Positions 9,660 through 20,106 are shown, counted from the first letter of the stretch. The stretch: DNA of 64,000 bases from Chryseobacterium gleum (GCA_945903645.1 CAMDOM010000002.1:104034-168033); one strand, 5' to 3'. A program made the numbers and translations. Notes: generated by a model from the sequence alone, not told the origin.

Positions 9660-10316
9660 ATGGAAAACTCCTTTACCGAAGAGAACTACCTAAAAGCAAT
9701 TTTTAAGCTATCGCGAAAAAGCGAATTGGGCGTAAGTACCAATGCTTTGGCAGAACGCATGGATACCAAAGCTTCGTCTGTAACCGATATGATGAAACGG
9801 CTATCGGCCAAAAATTTGGTGGATTATCAAAAATATCAAGGGGTAATTCTAACCGAAAAAGGCAAAAAAATAGCCGTTGACATTATACGGAAACATCGAT
9901 TGTGGGAGGTATTTTTAGTTAATCATCTCAACTTTGGTTGGGATGAAGTACACGAAGTGGCCGAGCAGATGGAACATATCAACAGCTCACTTTTGGTGGA
10001 TCGACTGGACAAATTCCTCAATCACCCGAAGTACGACCCTCATGGTGGACCAATTCCCGATAGCGATGGAAATTTCCCAGCACCAGCGCGCATCAAACTG
10101 GATGAACTGCTTGTAGGAAAAACATCCAAAGTGCTTGGCGTGACCGAGCATTCGGATAGCTTCCTCGCATATTTAAAGAAAGTGGGGTTGAATTTGGGAC
10201 AAGAATTCAAGTTGATGGACCGCCATGATTTCGACCGGTCGGTAGAGTTAAATATCCAAGGTGAAGTGCTTCATGTCAGTCATGACGTAGCCAAAAACAT
10301 ATTTGTAGCAAACTAA
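9660..10316 (+). CDS. mntR: Metal-dependent transcriptional regulator, DtxR/MntR family with FeoA-like C-terminal domain
   Basis: FTEENYLKAIFKLS...VSTNALAERMDTKASSVTDMMKRLSAKNLVDYQKYQGVILTEKGKK; C-terminal FeoA/SH3-like region. Confidence 0.88.
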   Translation: MENSFTEENYLKAIFKLSRKSELGVSTNALAERMDTKASSVTDMMKRLSAKNLVDYQKYQGVILTEKGKKIAVDIIRKHRLWEVFLVNHLNFGWDEVHEVAEQMEHINSSLLVDRLDKFLNHPKYDPHGGPIPDSDGNFPAPARIKLDELLVGKTSKVLGVTEHSDSFLAYLKKVGLNLGQEFKLMDRHDFDRSVELNIQGEVLHVSHDVAKNIFVAN

Positions 10317-10319
10317 AAC

Positions 10320-11147
10320 ATGGAACAATTTCAGCAATGGTTTTTGGGATTAACCCCAGTAATGCAAGCCCTTATCGCCACCACTGGCACATGGCTGCTT
10401 ACCGCTGCGGGGGCATCGCTAATCTTCTTTGTAAAAACAATGAATCGCCAATTGCTTGATGGCATGTTGGGTTTTACGGGCGGAGTGATGATAGCAGCCA
10501 GTTTTTGGTCGCTGCTTGCCCCTGCCATCGAAATAAGTGAGCAAACCAACCCCAACTTGCCCAACTGGCTTCCCGCAGCTGTTGGCTTTGTGGCTGGTGC
10601 GCTATTCTTATTCTCTTTGGATAAAGTACTGCCCCATCTTCATATCAACTTTCCGATTGAAAAGAAAGAGGGAGTAGACACCAAACTGAAGAGCCCACTG
10701 CTATTGGTGCTGGCCATTACGCTACACAATATACCCGAAGGATTGGCAGTAGGTGTGGCTTTTGGTGCAGTGGCGCATGGAATTGAAGGTGCTTCGATAG
10801 GTGCAGCCATTGCGCTTGCGATAGGCATTGGACTGCAAAATTTCCCAGAGGGATTGGCCGTTGCTGCCCCAATGCGCAGGCTGGGTGTGAGCCGATTTAA
10901 GAGCTTTTGGTATGGACAAATGTCGGCCATAGTGGAGCCAGTAGCTGGGGTTATTGGCGCTGTTGCGGTAATCTATGCGTTGCCTGTGCTACCCTATGCC
11001 TTAGCATTTGCAGCAGGGGCCATGATTTATGTGGTGATTGAGGAAGTAATTCCCGAAGCCAATATGGATAAATATGCCGATACCTCCACGCTTGGCTTTA
11101 TAGCGGGTTTCACCATCATGATGATTTTGGACGTGGCCTTGGGCTAA
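10320..11147 (+). CDS. ZIP family metal transporter
   Basis: TLHNIPEGLAVGVAFG and GIGLQNFPEGLAVAAPMRR motifs. Confidence 0.92.
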   Translation: MEQFQQWFLGLTPVMQALIATTGTWLLTAAGASLIFFVKTMNRQLLDGMLGFTGGVMIAASFWSLLAPAIEISEQTNPNLPNWLPAAVGFVAGALFLFSLDKVLPHLHINFPIEKKEGVDTKLKSPLLLVLAITLHNIPEGLAVGVAFGAVAHGIEGASIGAAIALAIGIGLQNFPEGLAVAAPMRRLGVSRFKSFWYGQMSAIVEPVAGVIGAVAVIYALPVLPYALAFAAGAMIYVVIEEVIPEANMDKYADTSTLGFIAGFTIMMILDVALG

Positions 11148-11539
11148 TCTACTAACTCATATTTCTCCCTGCACGCCTCGAAACAAGGATAGTTGAGAAT
11201 GAGATTTTCACCTTCCATCACGTAGGTTATCACGAAAGCACTGACTCCACAATTGTCAGGAGTGATTGCCATTTCAGCTGAAGAATAGGTTGCAGTCGAG
11301 CCTACTTCTGTGCTGGGATTCATTTGACATAAAAAACCATTAGACATTAGAGTTCCATCCGCAAAAAACTCAATGGTTTTGTCGCTATCCACAGGTTCAA
11401 ACTGGCCACTACCATCACCTGGGTCGGCCAATACTTCAATCAAATGCCAGCTATTTACAAGTTCGGGTGCTTCGTCTTCATCACAGCCATTTAGGGTTAA
11501 TGCCAACACACCTAGTGAAAAGAGAAAACCCTGTTTCAT
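11144..11539 (-). CDS. Lipocalin-like small lipoprotein of unknown function
   Basis: 131 aa, MKQGFLFSLGVLALTLNGCDEDEAPELVNSWHLIEV lipoprotein signal. Confidence 0.65.
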   Translation of the reverse strand: MKQGFLFSLGVLALTLNGCDEDEAPELVNSWHLIEVLADPGDGSGQFEPVDSDKTIEFFADGTLMSNGFLCQMNPSTEVGSTATYSSAEMAITPDNCGVSAFVITYVMEGENLILNYPCFEACREKYELVD

Positions 11540-11548
11540 GGTTTAATT

Positions 11549-12877
11549 TTAAACGGGAACAACTTCAGCGTAAAGATCGAAATATTCGGCACCAGTGATG
11601 CGCACATCTGCAAAATCGCCAATGCGCAAGTAATTTCCTTCGGCTTTCACTAGCACTTCGTTGTCCACTTCAGGCGAATCGAATTCTGTTCTTCCCACAA
11701 AAAACTCACCTTCTTTTCGGTCAATCAGCACCTTTAAAACTTGACCAATTCGGGCTTGATTTAACTCTTCCGAAATCTCCTGTTGCGCTTCCATAATGCG
11801 TTCGGCCCTGCGCGCTTTTTCCTTCTTGGGCACATTATCTTCCAACAAATAGGCATGGGTATTTTCTTCGTGCGAGTAGGTGAACACGCCCAAACGCTCG
11901 AATTTGGATTCCTTCACCCATTGCAACATGGTTTCAAAATCGGCTTTCGTTTCGCCCGGATAGCCCACAATTAAAGATGTGCGAATGGCAATGCCCGGCA
12001 CCTTTGTTTTGATTGTCTGCAGCAAACGGTCTGTTTTTTCTTTGGTGGTGCCTCTGCGCATGGATTTGAGCATGGTATCAGAAATGTGCTGCAACGGCAT
12101 ATCCAAGTACTTGCAAATTTTAGGTTCGCGGGCCATCACTTCCAAAACATCTTCTGGAAATCCTGCCGGAAATGCATAATGCAAGCGAATCCATTCAATG
12201 CCATCTACTTGGCAAAGGGCGGTGAGCAAATCGGCCAATCTTCGACTTCCGTAGATATCCAAACCATAATAGGTAGAGTCTTGTGCAATAAGCATGAGCT
12301 CCTTGACGCCTTTTGCGGCCAGTTTCTTGGCATTTTCCACCAATTCTTCGATGGGAGTTGATACATGTTTACCGCGCATCAGCGGTATGGCGCAAAACGA
12401 ACATGGCCTATCGCAGCCCTCCGATATTTTGAAATAAGCATAGTGCGATGGCGTGGTTAGCAACCGCTCGCCCACCAGCTCATGCTTGTAGTCGGCACCA
12501 AGTGCTTTGAGCAATCGTGGCAAATCGCGCGTGCCGAAATACTCATCTACATTGGGAATTTCCTTCTCCAAATCGGGTTTGTAACGTTCAGAAAGGCATC
12601 CTGTAACAAACACTTTCTCCACCAATCCATCCTTTTTGGCTTGCGCATAGCGTAAAATGGTGTCAATGCTTTCTTGCTTGGCATTGTCAATAAATCCGCA
12701 GGTGTTTATCACCACGATATTGGCGTCATCGTTGGCCGCCTCATGTTCGGCATCCATATTATTGGCTTTCAGTTGGCCCATAAGCACTTCGCTGTCGTAT
12801 ATATTCTTGGAACAGCCAAGGGTGATTACGTTGATCTTATTCTGCTTTAGTGTTTTCGTTTTCATATCGGGCGGCAA
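11549..12877 (-). CDS. rimO: Ribosomal protein S12 methylthiotransferase RimO
   Basis: NVITLGCSKNIYDSEVLMGQL, ISEGCDRPCSFCAIPLMRGKH, C-terminal TRAM domain. Confidence 0.95.
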   Translation of the reverse strand: MPPDMKTKTLKQNKINVITLGCSKNIYDSEVLMGQLKANNMDAEHEAANDDANIVVINTCGFIDNAKQESIDTILRYAQAKKDGLVEKVFVTGCLSERYKPDLEKEIPNVDEYFGTRDLPRLLKALGADYKHELVGERLLTTPSHYAYFKISEGCDRPCSFCAIPLMRGKHVSTPIEELVENAKKLAAKGVKELMLIAQDSTYYGLDIYGSRRLADLLTALCQVDGIEWIRLHYAFPAGFPEDVLEVMAREPKICKYLDMPLQHISDTMLKSMRRGTTKEKTDRLLQTIKTKVPGIAIRTSLIVGYPGETKADFETMLQWVKESKFERLGVFTYSHEENTHAYLLEDNVPKKEKARRAERIMEAQQEISEELNQARIGQVLKVLIDRKEGEFFVGRTEFDSPEVDNEVLVKAEGNYLRIGDFADVRITGAEYFDLYAEVVPV

Positions 12878-13024
12878 AGATGGGGATATTCATTCGCTCA
12901 GTACCCTACAAAATGTGCTACCAACATCGATGCAAAAGGAAAATGACCTTAACACTTGATGCCCGACACACAACCGAATGCAAGCAGTTATAGTTTGTGA
13001 CTTTTATCGAACTTGGTGCCTCGA

Positions 13025-14032
13025 ATGAAGCATATATTATTTTACGGTTCGGGAGCGGTTAACTTATCGTTAATGGGGTGGATAAACCGCTCTGAATTGC
13101 GCATCACCGTTCTGGCTCGGCCCAACTCCGCTGCGCAACTACGGGAACATGGCGTTGAGGTGGAACTGGGAAAATTCATTACCAAAGTGCGCCCCGAAGT
13201 GGTTACAAGTCTGGATGAACTGGAGCGCCCTGACCTTGTGGTTATTGGGGTAAAGGCATACACGCTAGACACTGCTGCGGCCGATATTCGTGCCCATTAT
13301 GGACGAGAAATTCCCGTGCTATCGGTGCTTAATGGGGTTCGTCATATTGACTTTCTAAGATCTAAGTTCACCAATGTGTTGTTTGCCACCATCTGTTTCA
13401 ATGCCTATCGAAAATCGCCCCATCGGGCGGTGGCCATGTCGCGCGGCCCTATTATCCTCACCTATTCGCGCGCTGCAGAAAAGGAAGTGAGGCGCGAAGT
13501 ATTTGCCCTCCTAAAAGGCCGCGTTGAAATACTGCAAAGCAAAGATGCCATGGATGTGGCCTGCAACAAACTGATTGTGAACTTGAGCAACGCATTAATG
13601 ACCATGGTGGCGTTTCACAACAACAGAGATTGCGAATTACCTGCGCTGCAACACATTATGTCGCGCATGATGTGGGAAGGCGTAACGGTGATGCGGGCCC
13701 ACGGCATTCACGAAACCAAAATTCCGGGCCTACCCACTTGGCGCATGATGCTATTAAGTCGCTATCTGCCTCAGTTTATCACCGTGCCAATTCTTAAGAA
13801 AAAATTGTCCCTGTCTGCCATCAACAGTATGGCGCAAGATGTGGAAGCAGGCCAAACCACCGAGATTGAAGAACTGAACGGACACTTCATTTCTATGGCT
13901 TCCAAGGTAAAAGTAACCATACCTTACAACAAAGCCGTCTATCGTATATTCAAAGAATGGTTGGCAGATTCAACCGAGCCATTAACGCCTTCCGAATTAC
14001 TAGACCGCATTAAGTCTGTTCCTAGGCGATAG
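13025..14032 (+). CDS. Ketopantoate reductase (PanE/ApbA) family protein
   Basis: MKHILFYGSGAVNLSLMG Rossmann motif, VIGVKAYTLDTA; ATG at 13025 preferred. Confidence 0.8.
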   Translation: MKHILFYGSGAVNLSLMGWINRSELRITVLARPNSAAQLREHGVEVELGKFITKVRPEVVTSLDELERPDLVVIGVKAYTLDTAAADIRAHYGREIPVLSVLNGVRHIDFLRSKFTNVLFATICFNAYRKSPHRAVAMSRGPIILTYSRAAEKEVRREVFALLKGRVEILQSKDAMDVACNKLIVNLSNALMTMVAFHNNRDCELPALQHIMSRMMWEGVTVMRAHGIHETKIPGLPTWRMMLLSRYLPQFITVPILKKKLSLSAINSMAQDVEAGQTTEIEELNGHFISMASKVKVTIPYNKAVYRIFKEWLADSTEPLTPSELLDRIKSVPRR

Positions 14033-14649
14033 CGCAAATGATCGCATAGCACCAGCAACCCTTTGTCGTAGGTAATGTTGTTGGTAATAATAACATGCGC
14101 CTCATCTCTGTAAGGCTTCAAAAATTTCTTGTACGATGGCAACACATGGTGGTCCCATTGATAGCGCACAGTTTGCTCCGAGTATCCCCGCTCTTCGGCA
14201 TCGCGTTGTATTCTGCGTTGCAGCTTAATTTCCTCCCGCACATCCAAATACACCCGCAAATCCAGCAAATCGCGAATTTCTTTGTAGTGAAACACAAACA
14301 AACCCTCCACCACTATGATGGGTGCGGGCTGCACAGTGATTACCTGCGGTTCTTTGCCGGGCGTGTTAAAGGTGTATTCTAGTTTTTGGATGGCCTCTCC
14401 GCGAATTAGCGCCTGCACATCGCGCTGAAACATAGCCTGATCTATAGAAGTGGGCAAATCGTAGTTCACCTCGCCTTGACTATCGCGCTTTTGCTCCGCT
14501 TTGGGTTTGTAATAGTTGTCCTGCGACACCATGCAAATACTCCCTTTAGGCATCTCCTCTTCCATTTGCCGCAAAAACGAAGTTTTGCCCGAAGCGCTGC
14601 CGCCCGCTATACCTATCACGTATCTTCCTTGGGCAGCGTGCTTCATCAA
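13939..14649 (-). CDS. udk: Uridine kinase
   Basis: VIGIAGGSASGKTSFLRQ, SQDNYYK, VVEGLFVFHY; C-terminus overlaps the convergent panE-like gene. Confidence 0.92.
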   Translation of the reverse strand: MMKHAAQGRYVIGIAGGSASGKTSFLRQMEEEMPKGSICMVSQDNYYKPKAEQKRDSQGEVNYDLPTSIDQAMFQRDVQALIRGEAIQKLEYTFNTPGKEPQVITVQPAPIIVVEGLFVFHYKEIRDLLDLRVYLDVREEIKLQRRIQRDAEERGYSEQTVRYQWDHHVLPSYKKFLKPYRDEAHVIITNNITYDKGLLVLCDHLRYRLGTDLMRSSNSEGVNGSVESANHSLNIR

Positions 14650-14825
14650 TTTTTTGGCTGTTTATAGGTTTTGGCTTGTTGCGCCAAAAGTAAAACGGAT
14701 ACATTCGTTTATCCTATCAATAATTGCTTTGTTTCAGATTTAAAGAAGCTTAGGAAATTCCCAGTGAGTGCCCTACCTCCCCTTCCCCCCCTTTCCACTT
14801 TTTGCTGTAAGTTTGCCGCACTAGC

Positions 14826-15380
14826 ATGAGCATGGCACCACGCATTATACTGGACAGCACCCAACTGTCGCTATCGGTAGAACGGATTTGCTATCAGCTT
14901 ATAGAAAACCACAACGATTTTAGTGCAAGTGTGCTTATTGGGTTGCAACCGCGCGGCATTTATTTGGCCCGCAGAATTCACGCCCGTCTTGTGGCCCTTA
15001 CCGGCAATGCCAGCCTTGCCCTTGGCGAACTAGATGTGACCTTTAACCGCGATGACCATCGCAGCAGGTCCGAGCCTATTATTCCATCGCCCATGCGCAT
15101 GGACTTCCTCATCGAAGGAAAAAAAGTTATCCTTATAGATGATGTGCTCTACACCGGCCGCACCATTCGCGCAGGTCTAGATGCCATGATGGCCTTTGGA
15201 CGCCCTTCGCTGGTAGAACTAGTGGTGCTTATAGACCGCAGATTTAGCCGCCAACTGCCCATAGAAGCCAACTATGTTGGCAAGCGCATAGACACCATCG
15301 TTTCGGAGCGCGTAGAAGTGCGCATTTCTGAATATGGACAAGATGATTCGGTAAAACTTTATTCGTCTGAAATAGAATGA
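14826..15380 (+). CDS. pyrR: Bifunctional pyr operon regulator/uracil phosphoribosyltransferase PyrR
   Basis: [26 protein letters not shown] loop, [22 protein letters not shown]. Confidence 0.93.
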   Translation: MSMAPRIILDSTQLSLSVERICYQLIENHNDFSASVLIGLQPRGIYLARRIHARLVALTGNASLALGELDVTFNRDDHRSRSEPIIPSPMRMDFLIEGKKVILIDDVLYTGRTIRAGLDAMMAFGRPSLVELVVLIDRRFSRQLPIEANYVGKRIDTIVSERVEVRISEYGQDDSVKLYSSEIE

Positions 15381-16318
15381 GCGGACTTTCGGTCAAACAT
15401 CTCCTTGGCATAAAACAGCTGACCACAGCCGATATTGAACTCATATTTAAAACGGCCGACAACTTTAAGGACGTCATCAACCGCCCTATAAAGAAAGTTC
15501 CGTCTCTGCGGGAAATTACTATTGCCAATCTGTTCTTCGAAAACTCTACCCGAACCAAACTATCGTTCGAATTGGCCGAGAAGCGCCTTTCGGCAGATGT
15601 AATCAACTTTTCGGCCTCTGGTTCTTCGGTCAAAAAAGGCGAAACTCTTGTGGACACCGTCAATAATATCCTTGCCATGAAAGTGGACATGGTGGTGATG
15701 CGTCACCCTGATGCTGGTGCAGGTCAATTTTTATCACGTCATATAGATGCAGTAATAGTAAATGCAGGCGATGGAGCACATGAACACCCTACTCAAGCGC
15801 TTTTAGATGCATTTTCTATTCGCGAAAAACTAGGAAGTGTCGCGGGCAAAAAAGTTGCTATTATCGGAGACATTCTCCACTCGCGCGTGGCGCTCTCCAA
15901 CATTTTTGCGCTTCAAAAATTGGGGGCTGAAGTTAAAGTATGTGGTCCGGCCACGCTCATTCCCAAACACATTCGCGCGTTGGGTGTAACAGTAGAACCC
16001 AATTTGAGAAAAGCATTAGAATGGTGCGATGTGGCCAATATGCTGCGTATTCAGCTAGAGCGGCAGGATGTGCAGTATTTCCCATCCCTAAGAGAATATT
16101 CGCAGAACTATGGCCTCACTGGCAAAATGCTCCGCGAATTGGATAAAGAAATCGTGATTATGCACCCTGGGCCCATCAATAGAGGGGTAGAAATCACTTC
16201 TGATGTAGCCGATGGCAAAGATTCCATCATTCTAAATCAGGTAGAAAATGGAGTAGCCATTCGCATGGCAGTGTTGTATTTGTTGGCAGGTCAAATTATT
16301 CCCAGAGAGAATAGATAA
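15377..16318 (+). CDS. pyrB: Aspartate carbamoyltransferase catalytic subunit
   Basis: [46 protein letters not shown]; 4-bp overlap with pyrR. Confidence 0.96.
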   Translation: MSGLSVKHLLGIKQLTTADIELIFKTADNFKDVINRPIKKVPSLREITIANLFFENSTRTKLSFELAEKRLSADVINFSASGSSVKKGETLVDTVNNILAMKVDMVVMRHPDAGAGQFLSRHIDAVIVNAGDGAHEHPTQALLDAFSIREKLGSVAGKKVAIIGDILHSRVALSNIFALQKLGAEVKVCGPATLIPKHIRALGVTVEPNLRKALEWCDVANMLRIQLERQDVQYFPSLREYSQNYGLTGKMLRELDKEIVIMHPGPINRGVEITSDVADGKDSIILNQVENGVAIRMAVLYLLAGQIIPRENR

Positions 16319-16384
16319 CCATTTTGGATAAAACTGTTTATAAGATTGAAAAATTTCTAATTTCGCCCCGACTATATTTAGCGC

Positions 16385-16759
16385 ATGAATTTCGAGATAG
16401 AAAAAAAAGAGGGTTACGCGGTAGTTCGAGTGATGCTCGAAAAATTGGATAGTCAGATTTCACCTGCCCTCAAATCTGAATTAGTTGTTTTAAACGCAGA
16501 TGATTTCAAAAACATAATCATCGATTTAACGGACACACGCTATTGCGATAGCTCTGGTCTTAGCGCAATTTTGGTAGCCAACAGGCTTTGCAAAAACTCA
16601 GGAGGCACCTTTGTGCTTTGTGGTTTGCAGCGCTCTGTGTCTAAACTTATATCCATTTCGCAGTTAGACACAATCCTCAACATCACTCCAACCCTGCAAG
16701 AAGCAGTAGATTTTCTTGCTATGGAAGAAGTTGAGCGCGACCTTGATAATGACGAATAA
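16385..16759 (+). CDS. STAS domain protein (anti-sigma factor antagonist-like)
   Basis: IIIDLTDTRYCDSSGLSAILVANRLCKNSGG. Confidence 0.85.
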   Translation: MNFEIEKKEGYAVVRVMLEKLDSQISPALKSELVVLNADDFKNIIIDLTDTRYCDSSGLSAILVANRLCKNSGGTFVLCGLQRSVSKLISISQLDTILNITPTLQEAVDFLAMEEVERDLDNDE

Positions 16760-16774
16760 ATTTCTTTACTTTTG
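16743..16774 (+). promoter_or_regulatory. Bacteroidetes-type promoter for T9SS cargo gene
   Basis: TTG ... TACTTTTG, 29 nt upstream of ATG at 16803. Confidence 0.4.
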
Positions 16775-16802
16775 TACCGAACCTTTAACCAAAAACCAAA
16801 TC

Positions 16803-17681
16803 ATGAAAAAAGTTCTACTTTCTCTTACCGCTGGCTTGTTATCAGTAACGATGGCATCAGCACAATGTGTTCCCAATGTTCAGTTTGCAGATTCAACCTT
16901 TGGTCTTTGGCCAGATAGCGTTCCATTCTTGAACGCTGGACCAATGGGCGGAGTCGCTTTCAGTTCACAAATTGACCTCAAAACATTTGTTGACACAACA
17001 GTAACTGCTGTTGGCCAAAATGTTGTAATTTCTATTGATGCTTTTAAAATTTTAAGCGTGTCAGGTCAGCCAGCTGGATTTACTTGGTCTGCTGATGGTC
17101 CAACATGGAACGAGACAGATCAGACTTGGTACAACGCTGGAACTTCTCCAAACCTTACTCCAGTGCAAGGTTGCTTGTCAATTTTGGCTGACGCGGCTTC
17201 AACTGCTGCTGCAGCTCCTGCAACTGGTTTCACTGATTACCCATTGGTAGTTACTGTTGACGCCCGTATTGCTGCTACAAGCATCGATCTTAGCTTTATC
17301 GGTATCGGACCTGGTGCCTTCTTGAGTGCAGTACCACCGGCTGTTGGTGGTGGTGCTTTTGTTATTGAAACCTATGTTCTTCGCGTTTATGCTGCAACTG
17401 GAGTAGCTGAAATGTTGAACACTTCACGTTTCGAGCTTGGTCAAAACTACCCAAACCCAGCTGCTGATGAGTCTGTAATTAGCTTTACTACTCCTTCTGT
17501 TAGCAACGTTGAGTTCCGTGTTTACAACATGCTTGGAATGTTGGTTAAGTCGCAAGACATCCTTTCTGAGAAAGGTCTTAACCAATTAAAAGTTAACACT
17601 CGTGATTTTTCTGCAGGAATGTATGTTTACACTATGACTAACGGTGGAACTACTCTTACTAAAAAAATGACTGTGAAATAA
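16803..17681 (+). CDS. Secreted protein with T9SS type A C-terminal sorting domain
   Basis: MKKVLLSLTAGLLSVTMASAQ signal; FELGQNYPNPAADESVISFTTP...GMYVYTMTNGGTTLTKKMTVK. Confidence 0.88.
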   Translation: MKKVLLSLTAGLLSVTMASAQCVPNVQFADSTFGLWPDSVPFLNAGPMGGVAFSSQIDLKTFVDTTVTAVGQNVVISIDAFKILSVSGQPAGFTWSADGPTWNETDQTWYNAGTSPNLTPVQGCLSILADAASTAAAAPATGFTDYPLVVTVDARIAATSIDLSFIGIGPGAFLSAVPPAVGGGAFVIETYVLRVYAATGVAEMLNTSRFELGQNYPNPAADESVISFTTPSVSNVEFRVYNMLGMLVKSQDILSEKGLNQLKVNTRDFSAGMYVYTMTNGGTTLTKKMTVK

Positions 17682-17701
17682 GCTTCGGCCAAACACATTG
17701 A

Positions 17702-17737
17702 AAGCCTCGAACCTTCTAAGGTTCGAGGCTTTTTTTT
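17702..17737 (+). terminator. Intrinsic terminator
   Basis: AAGCCTCGAACCTT-CT-AAGGTTCGAGGCTTTTTTTT, perfect stem plus U-run. Confidence 0.92.
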
Positions 17738-17762
17738 GTCTTCATTCCTCAAATTTCACGCA

Positions 17763-19949
17763 GTGGAAAAGAAAGTACTTCTTATTACGCCTCCATTTAC
17801 GCAGCTAAATACACCCTACCCTGCGACCATGTATTTGAAAGGATATCTGAACACTCAAAGTGTTTCGTCCTTTCAAATGGATTTGGGAATTGAAGTGATC
17901 CTTCAATTATTCTCTTCGTCCACGATGACGTTGCTTTTTGAAAAAGCAGCATCAAAATGCACAGCACTTTCAGAAAATTCAGTACGGATTCTATCCCTTA
18001 AGTCAGATTATATACGCACTATTGATGCAGTAATTGGCTTTCTACAGCATAAAAATCCTACCCTGGCCCATGCCATTTGTACTGGTAATTTACTTCCAGA
18101 AGCATCTCGTTTCACTCAATTGGAAGATTTAGAATGGGCATTTGGCACCATGGGCACGCAAGACAAAGCGAGCCATCTCGCCACATTGTACCTCGAAGAC
18201 ATTTCGGACTTCATTATTGAAGCTATTGATCCGCATTTCGGTTTTAGCCGCTATGCTGAACGATTGGCTATTTCGGCATCAACGTTTGACGAACTGCAAA
18301 CAGCGCTTTTCGCGCCTGAAAGCATTGTGGATAGCTTGATGCTGGGCATTTTGGACGAACGCATAAAGCAAACAAACCCATCGTTCGTAGCGCTATCCGT
18401 GCCCTTTCCTGGAAACTTGTATGCTGCCTTGCGATGTGGAAAATGGATTAAACACAACTATCCAAGCGTCCGCATTGCCATGGGCGGTGGGTATCCGAAT
18501 ACTGAACTTCGCTCCCTTTCTGACCCTCGCGTATTTGATTATTTGGACTTCATCACGTTAGATGATGGTGAAACTCCGATAACGCATTTGCTCGAATACA
18601 TAGATGGCCTCCGCCCAATTGAAAACTTGAAGCGAACTTTTGCGCGAATTGAAGGAAAAGTAACGTATTGCAATGCCTCAAAGACTCCTGATGTTGCTCA
18701 GTTTAACGTTGGAACACCCGATTACTCAGACCTTAAGCTAAACGATTACTTATCGGTGATCGAAGTGGCCAATCCCATGCATCGCATGTGGAGCGATGGC
18801 CGCTGGAACAAACTCACCTTGGCGCATGGTTGCTATTGGGGAAAATGCACCTTTTGCGATATTTCTCTCGATTACATTCAACGCTACGAACCAAGTTCTG
18901 CCAAGCTAATTTGCGATAGAATTGAAACCATCATAGCGCAAACGGGAGAAAAAGGTTTTCATTTTGTAGATGAAGCCGCTCCTCCATCGCTAATGAAAGA
19001 GTTGGCGTTGGAAATTTTGCATCGAGGACTCATCATTGTTTGGTGGACCAATATCAGATTTGAAAAAAGCTTTACGCCTGACTTGTGCATCCTACTTCGC
19101 GAATCTGGATGTATCGCAGTTTCTGGTGGGCTAGAAGTAGCCTCAGATAGATTGCTTCAATTAATAGATAAAGGCGTCACTGTAAATCAAGTTGCGGTGG
19201 TAGCAGACAATTTTACCAATGCTGGCATTATGACGCATGCCTACCTAATGTATGGATTCCCCACGCAAACAGCTCAAGAAACAATAGACTCGCTCGAAAT
19301 TGTGCGGCAAATGTTTGAGGCTGGAGTTATCCAATCGGGCTTTTGGCATCAGTTTGCTATGACAGCTCATAGTCCAGTAGGAATTGACCCAAAATCATTT
19401 CAAACAGAGGTAGAAAACAATACCCTGGGAACTTTCGCAAACAATGAAATTGCATTTGTTGATACCACTGGAACAAACCATCCTCGCTTTAGCAAAGGCC
19501 TTCGAACTTCACTATTCAACTTTATGCACGGAGTTGGATTTGAAATTCCATTAAGCGATTGGTTCAATTTTCGGGTACCAAAAACTAAAATAGCGCCAAA
19601 CCAAATCGAAGCTGCAATTACCAACTCACCAACATTAGAATTGAAGCCTTCATCTAAACTGGTGTGGATTGGTGGTCAGGTTGAAATTCGAAAAATCTCA
19701 AATTCAAAATCTGACTTGGTTAACCTAGTTGCAATAAACAAGCAACAAGACATAACAATCACGCTAGAAGCAAAGCAAGCTGAATGGCTTCTTGCAACTC
19801 TAGATAAAATCTCAGCGCGACAGGGAAAAGCGAGTACCATTAGCTTAATTCAATCCGATTTCATGGAAAAAACTGGGTTATCGTTCGAACCATTCTTTCA
19901 CCGCAATGAAGTAGAGTCACTTCGACAAAATGGTTTATTACTCATTTAA
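17763..19949 (+). CDS. B12-binding-domain-type radical SAM protein
   Basis: VLLITPPFTQLNTPYPATMYLKGYL N-terminus; HGCYWGKCTFCDISLDYI Fe-S motif; YLMYGFPTQTAQETIDSLE; GTG start at 17763 preferred because the TTG at 17736 lies within the terminator. Confidence 0.82.
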   Translation: MEKKVLLITPPFTQLNTPYPATMYLKGYLNTQSVSSFQMDLGIEVILQLFSSSTMTLLFEKAASKCTALSENSVRILSLKSDYIRTIDAVIGFLQHKNPTLAHAICTGNLLPEASRFTQLEDLEWAFGTMGTQDKASHLATLYLEDISDFIIEAIDPHFGFSRYAERLAISASTFDELQTALFAPESIVDSLMLGILDERIKQTNPSFVALSVPFPGNLYAALRCGKWIKHNYPSVRIAMGGGYPNTELRSLSDPRVFDYLDFITLDDGETPITHLLEYIDGLRPIENLKRTFARIEGKVTYCNASKTPDVAQFNVGTPDYSDLKLNDYLSVIEVANPMHRMWSDGRWNKLTLAHGCYWGKCTFCDISLDYIQRYEPSSAKLICDRIETIIAQTGEKGFHFVDEAAPPSLMKELALEILHRGLIIVWWTNIRFEKSFTPDLCILLRESGCIAVSGGLEVASDRLLQLIDKGVTVNQVAVVADNFTNAGIMTHAYLMYGFPTQTAQETIDSLEIVRQMFEAGVIQSGFWHQFAMTAHSPVGIDPKSFQTEVENNTLGTFANNEIAFVDTTGTNHPRFSKGLRTSLFNFMHGVGFEIPLSDWFNFRVPKTKIAPNQIEAAITNSPTLELKPSSKLVWIGGQVEIRKISNSKSDLVNLVAINKQQDITITLEAKQAEWLLATLDKISARQGKASTISLIQSDFMEKTGLSFEPFFHRNEVESLRQNGLLLI

Positions 19950-20027
19950 AATGGAACTCTAGAATCTTCGCGAAACCAACTCGATTAATTTGAATCTTAG
20001 GAAACGAGGCTAGGTGTTAAAAAATAA

Positions 20028-20056
20028 AGCCGAAACACCCTAAAGTGCTCCGGCTA
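20028..20056 (-). terminator. Intrinsic terminator of Crp/Fnr gene
   Basis: Minus-strand AGCCGGAGCACTTTAGGGTGTTTCGGCT followed by TTATTTTTT. Confidence 0.65.
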
Positions 20057-20106
20057 ATCTGGAAATTTTTCCCTCTGTTGAGGGGGCATCACACATCCAA
20101 CCCCTA

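Noticed and set aside
17736-17762. TTG start at 17736 for the radical SAM gene
   Set aside because: Lies in the U-run of the upstream terminator; GTG at 17763 gives a more natural N-terminus.
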